DNA of 17,959 nt from Burkholderiaceae bacterium (lineage in GTDB: Bacteria; Pseudomonadota; Gammaproteobacteria; Burkholderiales; Burkholderiaceae_C), in contig JALOSD010000025.1 in assembly GCA_025458585.1 (NCBI GenBank), positions 1 through 17,959 on the forward strand, in the 5' to 3' direction. The notes under the pieces were generated by a model, which saw only the letters and a list, made by a program, of their open reading frames with translations, was not told the DNA's origin and searched no databases. The translations under genes and the position numbers were made by a program. Below, one piece after another: positions 6,466 to 12,772 of this stretch (positions within the stretch are counted from its first letter, which is position 1; each line of letters starts with the position of its first letter).

Positions 6466-8142
6466 TCACGATCTTGCGGTGGCGCGGGCGACGGCGTCCT
6501 CGACCGCGGCGGCGGTCGGGCGGCGCCAGCGCGCGGCGACATGCTGGTCGGGGCGCAGCAGGTAGGCGTTGCCCGGCTGCAGGTCATAACGTTTCGCGAG
6601 CCAGCCGTCGGGATCGGCGGCCGGCGTCAACGCGAGCACTTTGCAGCCGAGCCCGGTGCACAGCCGCAGCGGCGGCCCCCAGACGAGCAGCGTGAAGTCA
6701 GCACCGAGCTCGCGCAGCAGCCAGGTGACGCGGCCGTCGACCGTCAGCGGCGCGTCGGCGGCCGGCGCACCCGGGCGCATCGCACCGGCCCACGCGTCGA
6801 CGTCGGGCGTGTTCAGTGGCGAGCCGTCGTAGGTCGACGGCGTCGACAAGCGCCCGCTGTTGACGAGCCGCCGCGCGAAGGCGTGCTCGCGCGCGAGGTC
6901 GAGCACGGCGTCGCGGAACAGGCGCGAGACCTCGCTCTTCGGCGTGATGAAGTCGGTCGAGCGGGTCGAGTTGCGGATGTTCTCGTCGGCGGCGAACTCG
7001 CGTTCGAGCGCGTAGCTGTCGAGCAGTGCCGCCGGCGACGCGCCGCGCAGCACGCGGTCGAGCTTCCAGCCGAGGTTGTCGGCGTCCTGGACGCCCGAGT
7101 TGGCGCCGCGCGCGCCGAACGGCGAGACGCGGTGCGCGGCGTCGCCGGCGAACAGCACGCGGCCGTGGCGGAAGTGGTCCATGCGCTCGCACGCGAAGGT
7201 GTAGACGCTCGCCCATTCCAGCTGGAACGAAGGCGCGGGTGACGGCGAGCCGTCGGCCTGTCCCTGGGCGGCTGCGCCGAGCAGCGCGCGCACCCGGGGG
7301 ATGATGCGCTCGGGCGTCTTCTCCGCGTCGGCGTCGGCGTCCCAGCCGAGCTGGAAGTCGATGCGCCAGACGTCGTCGGGCTGCCGGTGCAGCAGCACCG
7401 ACTGGTTCGGGTGGAACGGCGGGTCGAACCAGAACCAGCGCTCGGTCGGGAAGTCCGCCTCCATCTTCACGTCGGCGATCAGGAAGCGGTCGCGGAACAC
7501 GCGGCCCTTGCTCTCGAGCCCCATCAGCTGGCGCAGCGGCGAGCGCGAGCCGTCGCAGGCCACGAGCCAGTCGGCAACGACCTCGTAGCGGCCGTCGGGC
7601 GCGTCGATGCCGAGCACGACGCCGTCGTCGCGCGTCTCGAGCGCCGCGACGCGGTTCGCGAAGCGCAGCTCGACGTTGGGCAGCGCCGCGGCACGCGCGA
7701 CGAGGTACGCCTCGGCGTAGTACTGCTGCAGGTTGATGAACGCGGGCCGCTCGTGACCGGGCTCGGGCAGCAGGTCGAAGGTGTAGACGTGCTCGGCGCC
7801 GAAGAACACCTTGCCGACGTTCCATCCCACGCCCTTGGCGACCATGCGCTCGCCGACGCCGAGGCGGTCCCAGATCTCGAGCGTGCGCTTGGCGAAGCAG
7901 ATCGCGCGCGAGCCGGTCGACAGCCGCCGGTCGTCGTCGAGCAGCAGCACGCGCTGGCCGCGCTGCGCGAGGTCGATCGCCAGCGTCAGCCCGACCGGCC
8001 CGGCGCCGACGACGACGACCGCGTGGCGCACCGGCTGCCCGGTGCGCGCGTACGCGTCGTGGTCGGCGGAACGCTGGACGCCGAACTCGAGCGCCTGGAT
8101 CTCGTGCCCGCTCAGGTGCGGCGGCAGGTCCAGCGGGTTCAT
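6466..8142 (-). CDS. FAD-dependent aromatic monooxygenase (MhpA/PheA/TfdB type)
   Basis: A 558-residue class A flavoprotein hydroxylase. Motifs: Rossmann GxGxxG in VVVVGAGPVGLTLAIDLAQ (G46-G51) with an acidic end to the second strand (LLLDDD), the DG motif in LVACDGSRSPLR (D197-G198), and the GD motif in VLFAGDAAHRVSPFG (G333-D334) followed by ARGANSGVQDADNLGWKL. A C-terminal thioredoxin-like domain probably begins near residue 450. Such enzymes use NAD(P)H and O2 to hydroxylate phenols. Lying in one operon with homogentisate dioxygenase, it may convert 3-hydroxyphenylacetate or a similar acid to homogentisate; the substrate is inference, and 3-(3-hydroxyphenyl)propionate hydroxylase is the nearest family name I recall. 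It starts 13 nt after the MBL gene and ends 4 nt before the DUF2783 gene. The ribosome site is weak. Confidence 0.92.
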   Translation of the reverse strand: MNPLDLPPHLSGHEIQALEFGVQRSADHDAYARTGQPVRHAVVVVGAGPVGLTLAIDLAQRGQRVLLLDDDRRLSTGSRAICFAKRTLEIWDRLGVGERMVAKGVGWNVGKVFFGAEHVYTFDLLPEPGHERPAFINLQQYYAEAYLVARAAALPNVELRFANRVAALETRDDGVVLGIDAPDGRYEVVADWLVACDGSRSPLRQLMGLESKGRVFRDRFLIADVKMEADFPTERWFWFDPPFHPNQSVLLHRQPDDVWRIDFQLGWDADADAEKTPERIIPRVRALLGAAAQGQADGSPSPAPSFQLEWASVYTFACERMDHFRHGRVLFAGDAAHRVSPFGARGANSGVQDADNLGWKLDRVLRGASPAALLDSYALEREFAADENIRNSTRSTDFITPKSEVSRLFRDAVLDLAREHAFARRLVNSGRLSTPSTYDGSPLNTPDVDAWAGAMRPGAPAADAPLTVDGRVTWLLRELGADFTLLVWGPPLRLCTGLGCKVLALTPAADPDGWLAKRYDLQPGNAYLLRPDQHVAARWRRPTAAAVEDAVARATARS

Positions 8143-8155
8143 CGCATCGCCCGGA

Positions 8156-9109
8156 TCAGCTTTCCAGGCTCGCCCACATCTCGCGGTCGCGCTCGGCCGT
8201 CCAGATGCGCGGGTCGGCGTGGCGGGTGGCCTCGTCGTAGGCGCGGCTGACGTCGAACGGCATGCAGTGGTCGAAGATCACCCACTGCCCGTACTTGGGC
8301 TTGAGCCGCTCGTAGGTCTCGCGGTAGACCGCCTTCAGGTCCTTGCCTGCGGCGGCGCCCGCCTGGACGCTGGCATAGACGTCGCTGACGAAGGCCTTCG
8401 TACCCGCCAGCCCCTGCGCGACCTCGGTCTCGCCCTTCAGCGCCGGCCCGCGGCCGGGCACGAGCGCCACCGGCTTCAGGGCGGCGATGTTGTCGAGCGT
8501 CTTCGGCCAGTCCTGGAAGTAGGCGTCGCCGGCGTACGGGGTGGCGTCGTACTCGACGAGGTCGCCCGAGAGCATCGCGCGCTCGCCGGGCAGCCAGACG
8601 ACGGTGTCGCCCTTCGTGTGGCCGCGGCCGAGCTGCAGCAGCTGCACCTCGAGCCTGCCGAGCCACAGCGTCAGCTTGCCGGTGAACGTGATCGTCGGCC
8701 AGGTCAAGCCCGCGGGCACCGTCTCGACGTTGCGGAACAGCCGCGGGAAGCGGCCGATCTCGCTCGCCTTGTCCTGCTCGCCGCGCTCGACGATCAGGTC
8801 GTAGGTGTCCTGGCTGGCAATGATCTGCTGCGGCTGGTAGGCGCTCGCGCCGAGCACGCGCACCGCGTGGTAGTGCGTCAGCACGACGTACTTGATCGGC
8901 TTGTCGGTGACCTCGCGGATGCGGCGGATCACGTCGGCGGCCATCGCCGGCGTGGCCTGCGTGTCGGCCACGAGCACGGCGTCGTCGCCGATCACGACGC
9001 CGGTGTTCGGGTCGCCCTCGGCGGTGTACGCCCAGGCGTGCTGCGAGATCTGCTCGAACGTGACCTTCTTGTCCTCGAGGTCGGCTTGCGAGGCGAACGC
9101 TTTGCTCAT
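8156..9109 (-). CDS. MBL-fold hydrolase-like protein with degenerate metal motif
   Basis: A 317-residue metallo-beta-lactamase-fold protein: DDAVLVADTQATP (42-54), the first-motif region VVLTHYHAVRVLGASAY (75-91), GRGHTKGDTVVWLPGE (161-176), SGDLVEYDATPYAGDAY (181-197), and VALVPGRGPAL (215-224). The canonical HxHxDH here reads H79-Y-H81-A-V83-R84, so the aspartate and second-metal histidine are replaced; H164 and D183 remain, while the usual late histidine position reads PGRGP. There is no obvious signal peptide. It is the first gene of the aromatic operon, 93 nt after sapC and 13 nt before the monooxygenase, so a role in handling a ring-cleavage or hydroxylation product (for example a thioester or lactone) is possible. 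The fold is sure; the activity is unknown and may be mono-metal or lost. Confidence 0.85.
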   Translation of the reverse strand: MSKAFASQADLEDKKVTFEQISQHAWAYTAEGDPNTGVVIGDDAVLVADTQATPAMAADVIRRIREVTDKPIKYVVLTHYHAVRVLGASAYQPQQIIASQDTYDLIVERGEQDKASEIGRFPRLFRNVETVPAGLTWPTITFTGKLTLWLGRLEVQLLQLGRGHTKGDTVVWLPGERAMLSGDLVEYDATPYAGDAYFQDWPKTLDNIAALKPVALVPGRGPALKGETEVAQGLAGTKAFVSDVYASVQAGAAAGKDLKAVYRETYERLKPKYGQWVIFDHCMPFDVSRAYDEATRHADPRIWTAERDREMWASLES

Positions 9110-9202
9110 GGTGGCTCGGGATGGCGTGAATGAACCGGGGAGTTGATGTTAGTGAAGTTACCCGCTCCGGTGGGGTCGGACACGCCGCCGCGACGGCGGG
9201 CG
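9110..9202 (-). promoter_or_regulatory. Likely promoter region of the aromatic operon
   Basis: This 93-nt gap between sapC and the MBL gene is the largest gap upstream of the aromatic operon and carries an AT-richer island (about 9132-9171, minus strand containing GTAACTTCACTAACATCAAC) unlike its surroundings. I could not fit convincing -35 and -10 boxes or a clear operator. Near the sapC stop is an imperfect hairpin (9182-9203, ACGCCGCCG with CGGCGGGCGT) without a T-run. Confidence 0.4.
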
Positions 9203-9946
9203 TCAGGCGGCGGCGGCCCTGCGGCGGCGGCGCTCGGCGAGACGGGCCATGTTGCCGAGCGAGATCTGGTGCAGCGTGATCAGCGCGAGCACGCCGCTGC
9301 GGTACAGCTCGAGCACCGCGGCGTCGCCGAGCGCGGCGAGCTTCGTCTCGTCGACGGCGAGGAAGCCGCCGACGCTGAGCTTCTGGCCGTCGGGCAGGGT
9401 CGCGTCGAAGCGCTTCTCGGCCAGCAGGTCGTGGGCGAGCAGGCGGTCGCAAGCCGCGCGCGTGCGCGCCATCTCGCCCTCGAGGCGGTCGAGCACGCCC
9501 TGCATGTCGCGCAACAGCGCGCTCGGCTGGCCGTCCGGCTCGAACAGCGGCGTGCCTTCGGTCTCGGACCACACCGGCGCGCCGCGGTCGATGCACACCG
9601 CGTGGCGCTCGTCGTCGACGCGCGCCGTCGCGAACGGGTAGGTGCGCAGCATCGACGGCATGTAGTCGGCAAGCCAGCGGCCATCCTCGACGAACAGGTT
9701 CTCGGCGTCGGCGAGGCCGAACACCGCCATCGGCGCGACCAGCGGCTTGCCCGCGGCGTCCTGCCCGGCGCGCATGAACACGAGCGGGAACTCCTTGCAC
9801 AGGTCGGCGAACTCGACGGCGTGCGCGAAGTAGGCGTTGAGGCGCTCGGCGACCGACCAGTCGGGCGCGCCGGGGCGCACCTTCAGCGCACGGTGCGCCT
9901 CGCGGTCGAGCACGACGGGTTCGCGATGCAGGGCCTGGTGAATCAA
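9203..9946 (-). CDS. SapC family protein
   Basis: A 247-residue soluble protein matching the SapC family (named after a Campylobacter S-layer-associated gene; biochemical role unclear). Features include HQALHREPVVLDREAHRALK at the start, NAYFAHAVEFADLCKEFPLV, LADAENLFVEDGRWLADYMP, LRTYPFATARVDDERHAVCI and the late block PDGQKLSVGGFLAVDETKLA. The basic tail ERRRRRAAAA is notable. The start is TTG at 9946: a full AAGGAG (9954-9959 on the minus strand) lies 7 nt before it, it overlaps the stop of the upstream gene (TTGA), and family homology begins there. Reading further upstream would run into the neighbour's frame with no homology. It is co-transcribed with the CNNM-type gene by overlap. Confidence 0.85.
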   Translation of the reverse strand: MIHQALHREPVVLDREAHRALKVRPGAPDWSVAERLNAYFAHAVEFADLCKEFPLVFMRAGQDAAGKPLVAPMAVFGLADAENLFVEDGRWLADYMPSMLRTYPFATARVDDERHAVCIDRGAPVWSETEGTPLFEPDGQPSALLRDMQGVLDRLEGEMARTRAACDRLLAHDLLAEKRFDATLPDGQKLSVGGFLAVDETKLAALGDAAVLELYRSGVLALITLHQISLGNMARLAERRRRRAAAA

Positions 9947-11250
9947 AGCGGTTCTCCTTGGATGGGGTGTGGACTGACGAGCACCTTGTCGACGCGCTTG
10001 CCATCCATGTCGACGACTTCGAAGCGCCAGCCCTGCCACTCGACGTGGTCGGTCACCTGCGGCAGCCGGCCGAGCAGCAGCATGATCATGCCGGCCAGCG
10101 TGTTGTAGCGGCCGCGCTCCTCGTCGGGCAGTTCGCGCAGCTGCAGGCGGTCCTTCAGCTCGGGCACCGGGATCAGGCCGTCGAGCAGCCAGCTGCCGTC
10201 GTCGCGACGCACGGCCCAGGCCTCCTCGTCGCCTTCGGCGGGCGTGAACTCCCCGGTGATCGCCTCGAGCACGTCGCGCACCGTGATGATGCCCTGCACG
10301 GCACCGTACTCGTCGACGACGAACACGAGCTCGGCGCCCGAGGCCTTGAAGTGCTCGAGCAGCTCCATGCCCGACAGCGTCTCGGGCACGAACACCGGCG
10401 GGTTCAGTCCCTCGGTGACGGACAGCAGCCGCCCGTGCACGAGCTGGTGCAGCAGGCGCTGGGCCGAGACGACGCCGACGACGTCGTCGAGCCCGCCGCG
10501 GCAGACCGGATAGCGCGAGTGCTCGGCCTCGTCGAGCACGCGCCGCACCTCGTCGGGGCCGGCGTCGGCGTCGATCCAGTCGATCTCAGCGCGCGGGATC
10601 ATCATCGAGCCGATCTGCCGCTCGTCGAGGCGGAACACGTTGCGCACCATCTGGTGCTCCTGCGCCTCGATCACGCCGGCGTCGAAGCCCTCCTCGAGCT
10701 GGGCTGCGATCTCCTCCTCGGTCACGCTCGCGCCGGGAGCCTTGCCGCTGACGCCCAGCAGCTTCAGCACCGCGACCGTCGAGCCCGACAGCAGCATCAC
10801 GAACGGCTTCGTCGCCGTCGAGATCCACAGCATCGGCCGCGCCACGATGCGCGCGACGGGTTCGGGGTACATCTGGCCGAGCCGTTTCGGCACCAGCTCG
10901 CCGAAGACGATCGTCGCGTAGGTGATCAGCACGACGACGAGCGCCGTCGCCGCAATCTGCGCCAGGTTGGGCGGCACCGCCATCGCGTCGACCAGCCACT
11001 CGGCCAGCGGCTGCGCGAACGCGGCCTCGCCGACGATGCCGTTGAGCAGCCCGATCGACGTGATGCCGATCTGCACCGTCGACAGCCAGCGAGTCGGGTC
11101 GTCGTGCAGCGCCATCGCGGCGCGCGCCCCGCCGTCGCCGGTTTCCACCATCACTTGAAGCCGCGCCTTGCGCGCCGCCGTCAGCCCCATCTCGGCCATC
11201 GCGAACGCGCCGTTGAGGAGAATCAGGAAAATCAGTAACGCCGTGTCCAT
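9943..11250 (-). CDS. Hemolysin/CNNM family protein with CBS pair and CorC/HlyC domain
   Basis: A 435-residue inner-membrane protein. Residues 1-165 form a CNNM (DUF21) transmembrane domain with MDTALLIFLILLNGAFAMAE, TVQIGITSIGLLNGIVGE and the conserved FGELVPKRLG (116-125). Residues about 205-335 form two CBS repeats (MIPRAEIDWID; VFVVDEYGAVQGIITVRDVL), and about 345-427 a CorC/HlyC transporter-associated domain (GSWLLDGLIPVPELKDRL, RYNTLAGMIMLLLGRLP). Relatives are implicated in Mg2+/Co2+ export or resistance and are often loosely called hemolysins. The length is standard and all domains are intact. The ATG at 11250 sits directly before the first membrane helix. It overlaps sapC by 4 nt (TTGA) and is divergent from apaH across a 92-nt gap. 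Confidence 0.92.
   Translation of the reverse strand: MDTALLIFLILLNGAFAMAEMGLTAARKARLQVMVETGDGGARAAMALHDDPTRWLSTVQIGITSIGLLNGIVGEAAFAQPLAEWLVDAMAVPPNLAQIAATALVVVLITYATIVFGELVPKRLGQMYPEPVARIVARPMLWISTATKPFVMLLSGSTVAVLKLLGVSGKAPGASVTEEEIAAQLEEGFDAGVIEAQEHQMVRNVFRLDERQIGSMMIPRAEIDWIDADAGPDEVRRVLDEAEHSRYPVCRGGLDDVVGVVSAQRLLHQLVHGRLLSVTEGLNPPVFVPETLSGMELLEHFKASGAELVFVVDEYGAVQGIITVRDVLEAITGEFTPAEGDEEAWAVRRDDGSWLLDGLIPVPELKDRLQLRELPDEERGRYNTLAGMIMLLLGRLPQVTDHVEWQGWRFEVVDMDGKRVDKVLVSPHPIQGEPL
9954..9959 (-). promoter_or_regulatory. Ribosome binding site fixing the TTG start of sapC
   Basis: The minus-strand AAGGAG ends 7 nt before TTG at 9946-9944. It is a near-perfect Shine-Dalgarno sequence, lies inside the end of the upstream gene, and decides the rare TTG start over any upstream codon. 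Confidence 0.8.
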
Positions 11251-11342
11251 CGGAACCCCGGCGCACGCGGCCGGGTACTGTCGCGATGCCGCCGAGGGTA
11301 GCAGACGCCTCTGCGCGCCGAGCCCGCCGGCACAATGAGCCG

Positions 11343-12164
11343 ATGCACTACCTGATCGGCGACCTGCAGGGCTGCGACGACGCGTTCGCGCGCCTGCTCG
11401 CCGAGATCGGCTTCAGCCCGTCGCGCGACCACCTGCACGTGCTCGGCGACCTCGTCAACCGCGGGCCCGGCTCGCTCGCCGTGCTCGAGCGCCTGCGCGC
11501 GCTCGGCGATGCCGCCACCTGCCTGCTCGGCAACCACGACCTGCACCTGCTCGCCGTCGCCCACGGGGTGCGCCGCGAGCACCGCAGCGACACGCTGCGC
11601 GAGATCCTCGACGCCCCCGAGCGCGACGCCTGGATCGACTGGGTGCGCCGCCTGAAGCTCGCCGACACCGCACACGGCTGGCTGCTCGTGCACGCCGGCG
11701 TCGCGCCGCAGTGGGAGGCGGCGAGGACGCTCGCACTCGCCGGCGAGGTCGAGACGATGCTGCGCGGCCCCGGCCTGCGCGAGTTCCTGCAGGTGATGTA
11801 CGGCAACGAGCCTGCACGCTGGCGCGACGACCTCGAAGGGGCCGACCGCTGGCGGTTCGTGATCAACGTGCTGACGCGCATCCGCTTCGTCGACGCCGCC
11901 GGAACGCTCGACTTCAAGGTCAAGGAAGGCGCCGACGCCGCGCCGCCGGACCTGGTCCCCTGGTTCGAGGCGCCTGGGCGACGCAGCGCCGGCACGCCGA
12001 TCGCGTTCGGCCACTGGAGCACGCTCGGCCTGATCGACCGCCCCGACCTGCTCGCGCTCGACACCGGCTGCGTCTGGGGCGGACGGCTGACCGCCGCACG
12101 CATCGACGGCGGCCGGCGCGAAATCGTGCAGGTGCCGTGCGCCCAAAGGGCCGTGCCGGGCTGA
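11343..12164 (+). CDS. apaH: Symmetrical bis(5'-nucleosyl)-tetraphosphatase (ApaH)
   Basis: A 273-residue calcineurin-like phosphoesterase that hydrolyses diadenosine tetraphosphate to two ADP in the cytosol, controlling alarmone and RNA-cap levels. The metal-site motifs are present: GDLQGC (6-11), GDLVNRGPGSL (35-45), GNHDLHLL (63-70), HAGVAPQW (117-124), FGHWSTLGL (222-230), and the family C-terminus LDTGCVWGGRLTA (239-251). Length is normal. The frame is open upstream to 11286, but the ATG at 11343 places the first motif at its usual position near residue 6. The Shine-Dalgarno sequence is weak. It is transcribed divergently from the CNNM-type gene and followed by 491 nt without a supported gene. 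Confidence 0.96.
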   Translation: MHYLIGDLQGCDDAFARLLAEIGFSPSRDHLHVLGDLVNRGPGSLAVLERLRALGDAATCLLGNHDLHLLAVAHGVRREHRSDTLREILDAPERDAWIDWVRRLKLADTAHGWLLVHAGVAPQWEAARTLALAGEVETMLRGPGLREFLQVMYGNEPARWRDDLEGADRWRFVINVLTRIRFVDAAGTLDFKVKEGADAAPPDLVPWFEAPGRRSAGTPIAFGHWSTLGLIDRPDLLALDTGCVWGGRLTAARIDGGRREIVQVPCAQRAVPG

Positions 12165-12287
12165 CGCGACGCGGCAGGCGAACGGCGCCGCCGAAGGCGC
12201 GCTGTCGGCCCGTTGCAGTCCGTCGCACCGTTGGCCAGCTTGACTGCCAAGGTTGCATGCACGCCAAGGTCAGCGGGTGGCCACGTC

Positions 12288-12337
12288 CGCTCATGTCCCC
12301 CGCGTCGGGCTTCGCCGGCCGCTCCTCCTTTGCTTCG
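12288..12337 (-). repeat. Intergenic repeat, copy 1 (minus orientation)
   Basis: Read on the minus strand this copy begins GAAGCAAAGGAGGAGC and ends in GGGGGACATGAGCG. Its last 15 nt (12288-12302) are a perfect reverse match to 12477-12491 of copy 2, and the AAGGAGGAG-containing outer part also matches copy 2 with few changes; the middle differs but is GC-rich and self-complementary in both (GGCCGGCGAAGCCC here). Confidence 0.65.
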
Positions 12338-12438
12338 TTGCAGCGGCCACCCGCCGTCCTTGGCTCTCCACCGTGGCGGCGTGCCGCCGCAGCAGGGCAC
12401 GACGGGTGCCCGATCGAGACGCTGGGGTGCCCTGTGGA

Positions 12439-12491
12439 GCGAAGTCAAGGAGGAGGCGCCTGCCGGAGGCGGGCGCCGGGGGACATGAGCG
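12439..12491 (+). repeat. Intergenic repeat, copy 2 (plus orientation)
   Basis: This copy begins GCGAAGTCAAGGAGGAGG, has a variable self-complementary middle (CGCCTGCCGGAGGCGGGCG), and ends CGGGGGACATGAGCG (12477-12491). It lies opposite copy 1 across a 101-nt centre. Both carry a full AAGGAGGAG followed some 30 nt later by GGGGGACATGAGCG, but no convincing gene follows the ATG. Confidence 0.65.
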
Positions 12492-12581
12492 CAACAGGGC
12501 GCCCCAGTGGCTCGATCACGCTCCAGCCGTCGCAAGCGGGCGACGCCACGAACGACCGCCACGGGCCGACTGCAGACGAGG

Positions 12582-12609
12582 ATCTGCAGGCTCGCATGCG
12601 AGCGCAGAT
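12582..12609. repeat. Hairpin upstream of tRNA-Ser
   Basis: ATCTGC (12582-12587) pairs with GCAGAT (12604-12609), and GCTCGCA (12590-12596) pairs with TGCGAGC (12597-12603), giving 13 bp with a 2-nt bulge. The inner 14 nt are a perfect palindrome (GCTCGCATGCGAGC). It could be a cruciform, a protein-binding site or a transcript hairpin; no T-run follows. Confidence 0.55.
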
Positions 12610-12655
12610 GGGGCGACCGTGGGCCAGGGTGTCCTGACAGACAATGTTGGCTATT

Positions 12656-12743
12656 GGAAGCGTGGCCGAGTGGTTGAAGGCACCGGTCTTGAAAACCGGC
12701 AACGGGCAACCGTTCGCGAGTTCGAATCTCGCCGCTTCCGCCA
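12656..12743 (+). tRNA. tRNA-Ser (anticodon UGA)
   Basis: An 88-nt class II tRNA. The acceptor arm GGAAGCG (12656-12662) pairs with CGCTTCC (12733-12739), followed by discriminator G and an encoded CCA (12741-12743). The anticodon arm is CCGGT-CTTGAAA-ACCGG, with anticodon TGA reading UCN serine codons. The long variable arm (CAACGGGCAACCGTTC) and the T arm GCGAG-TTCGAAT-CTCGC fit tRNA-Ser. No terminator separates it from the CoA ligase gene 29 nt downstream, so the two may share a transcript. Confidence 0.97.
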
Positions 12744-12761
12744 GCATCCCCACTGCCAATC

Positions 12762-12766
12762 GGAGG
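12762..12766 (+). promoter_or_regulatory. Ribosome binding site fixing the CoA ligase start
   Basis: GGAGG, within CGGAGGAG, lies 6 nt before the ATG at 12773. It decides this start over the earlier in-frame codon at 12644, which would translate the tRNA gene. Confidence 0.85.
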
Positions 12767-12772
12767 AGATCG

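Larger units (their letters stand above)
12165..12655. other. Gene-poor spacer with inverted repeats and hairpins
   Basis: This 491-nt stretch between apaH and tRNA-Ser has no reading frame with recognisable homology; the open frames in it are proline/arginine-rich and lack credible starts. It holds an inverted pair of repeats (12288-12337 and 12439-12491), a direct repeat of GCCAAGGT (12246-12253 and 12263-12270), a short hairpin GGGCAC/GTGCCC (12395-12411) and the larger hairpin at 12582-12609. No intrinsic terminator with a T-run follows apaH. Confidence 0.7.

Noticed and set aside
12213..12488. A 91-codon plus-strand open frame in the spacer after apaH
   Set aside because: Its composition is proline/arginine-rich, it lacks a ribosome site, and it runs through both repeat copies.
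12656..12743. tRNA-Ser as an integration site for a mobile element
   Set aside because: No integrase gene and no duplicated tRNA 3' end were seen in the window.
12644..12772. N-terminal extension of the CoA ligase
   Set aside because: It translates tRNA-Ser itself, and a strong ribosome site sits directly before the ATG at 12773.
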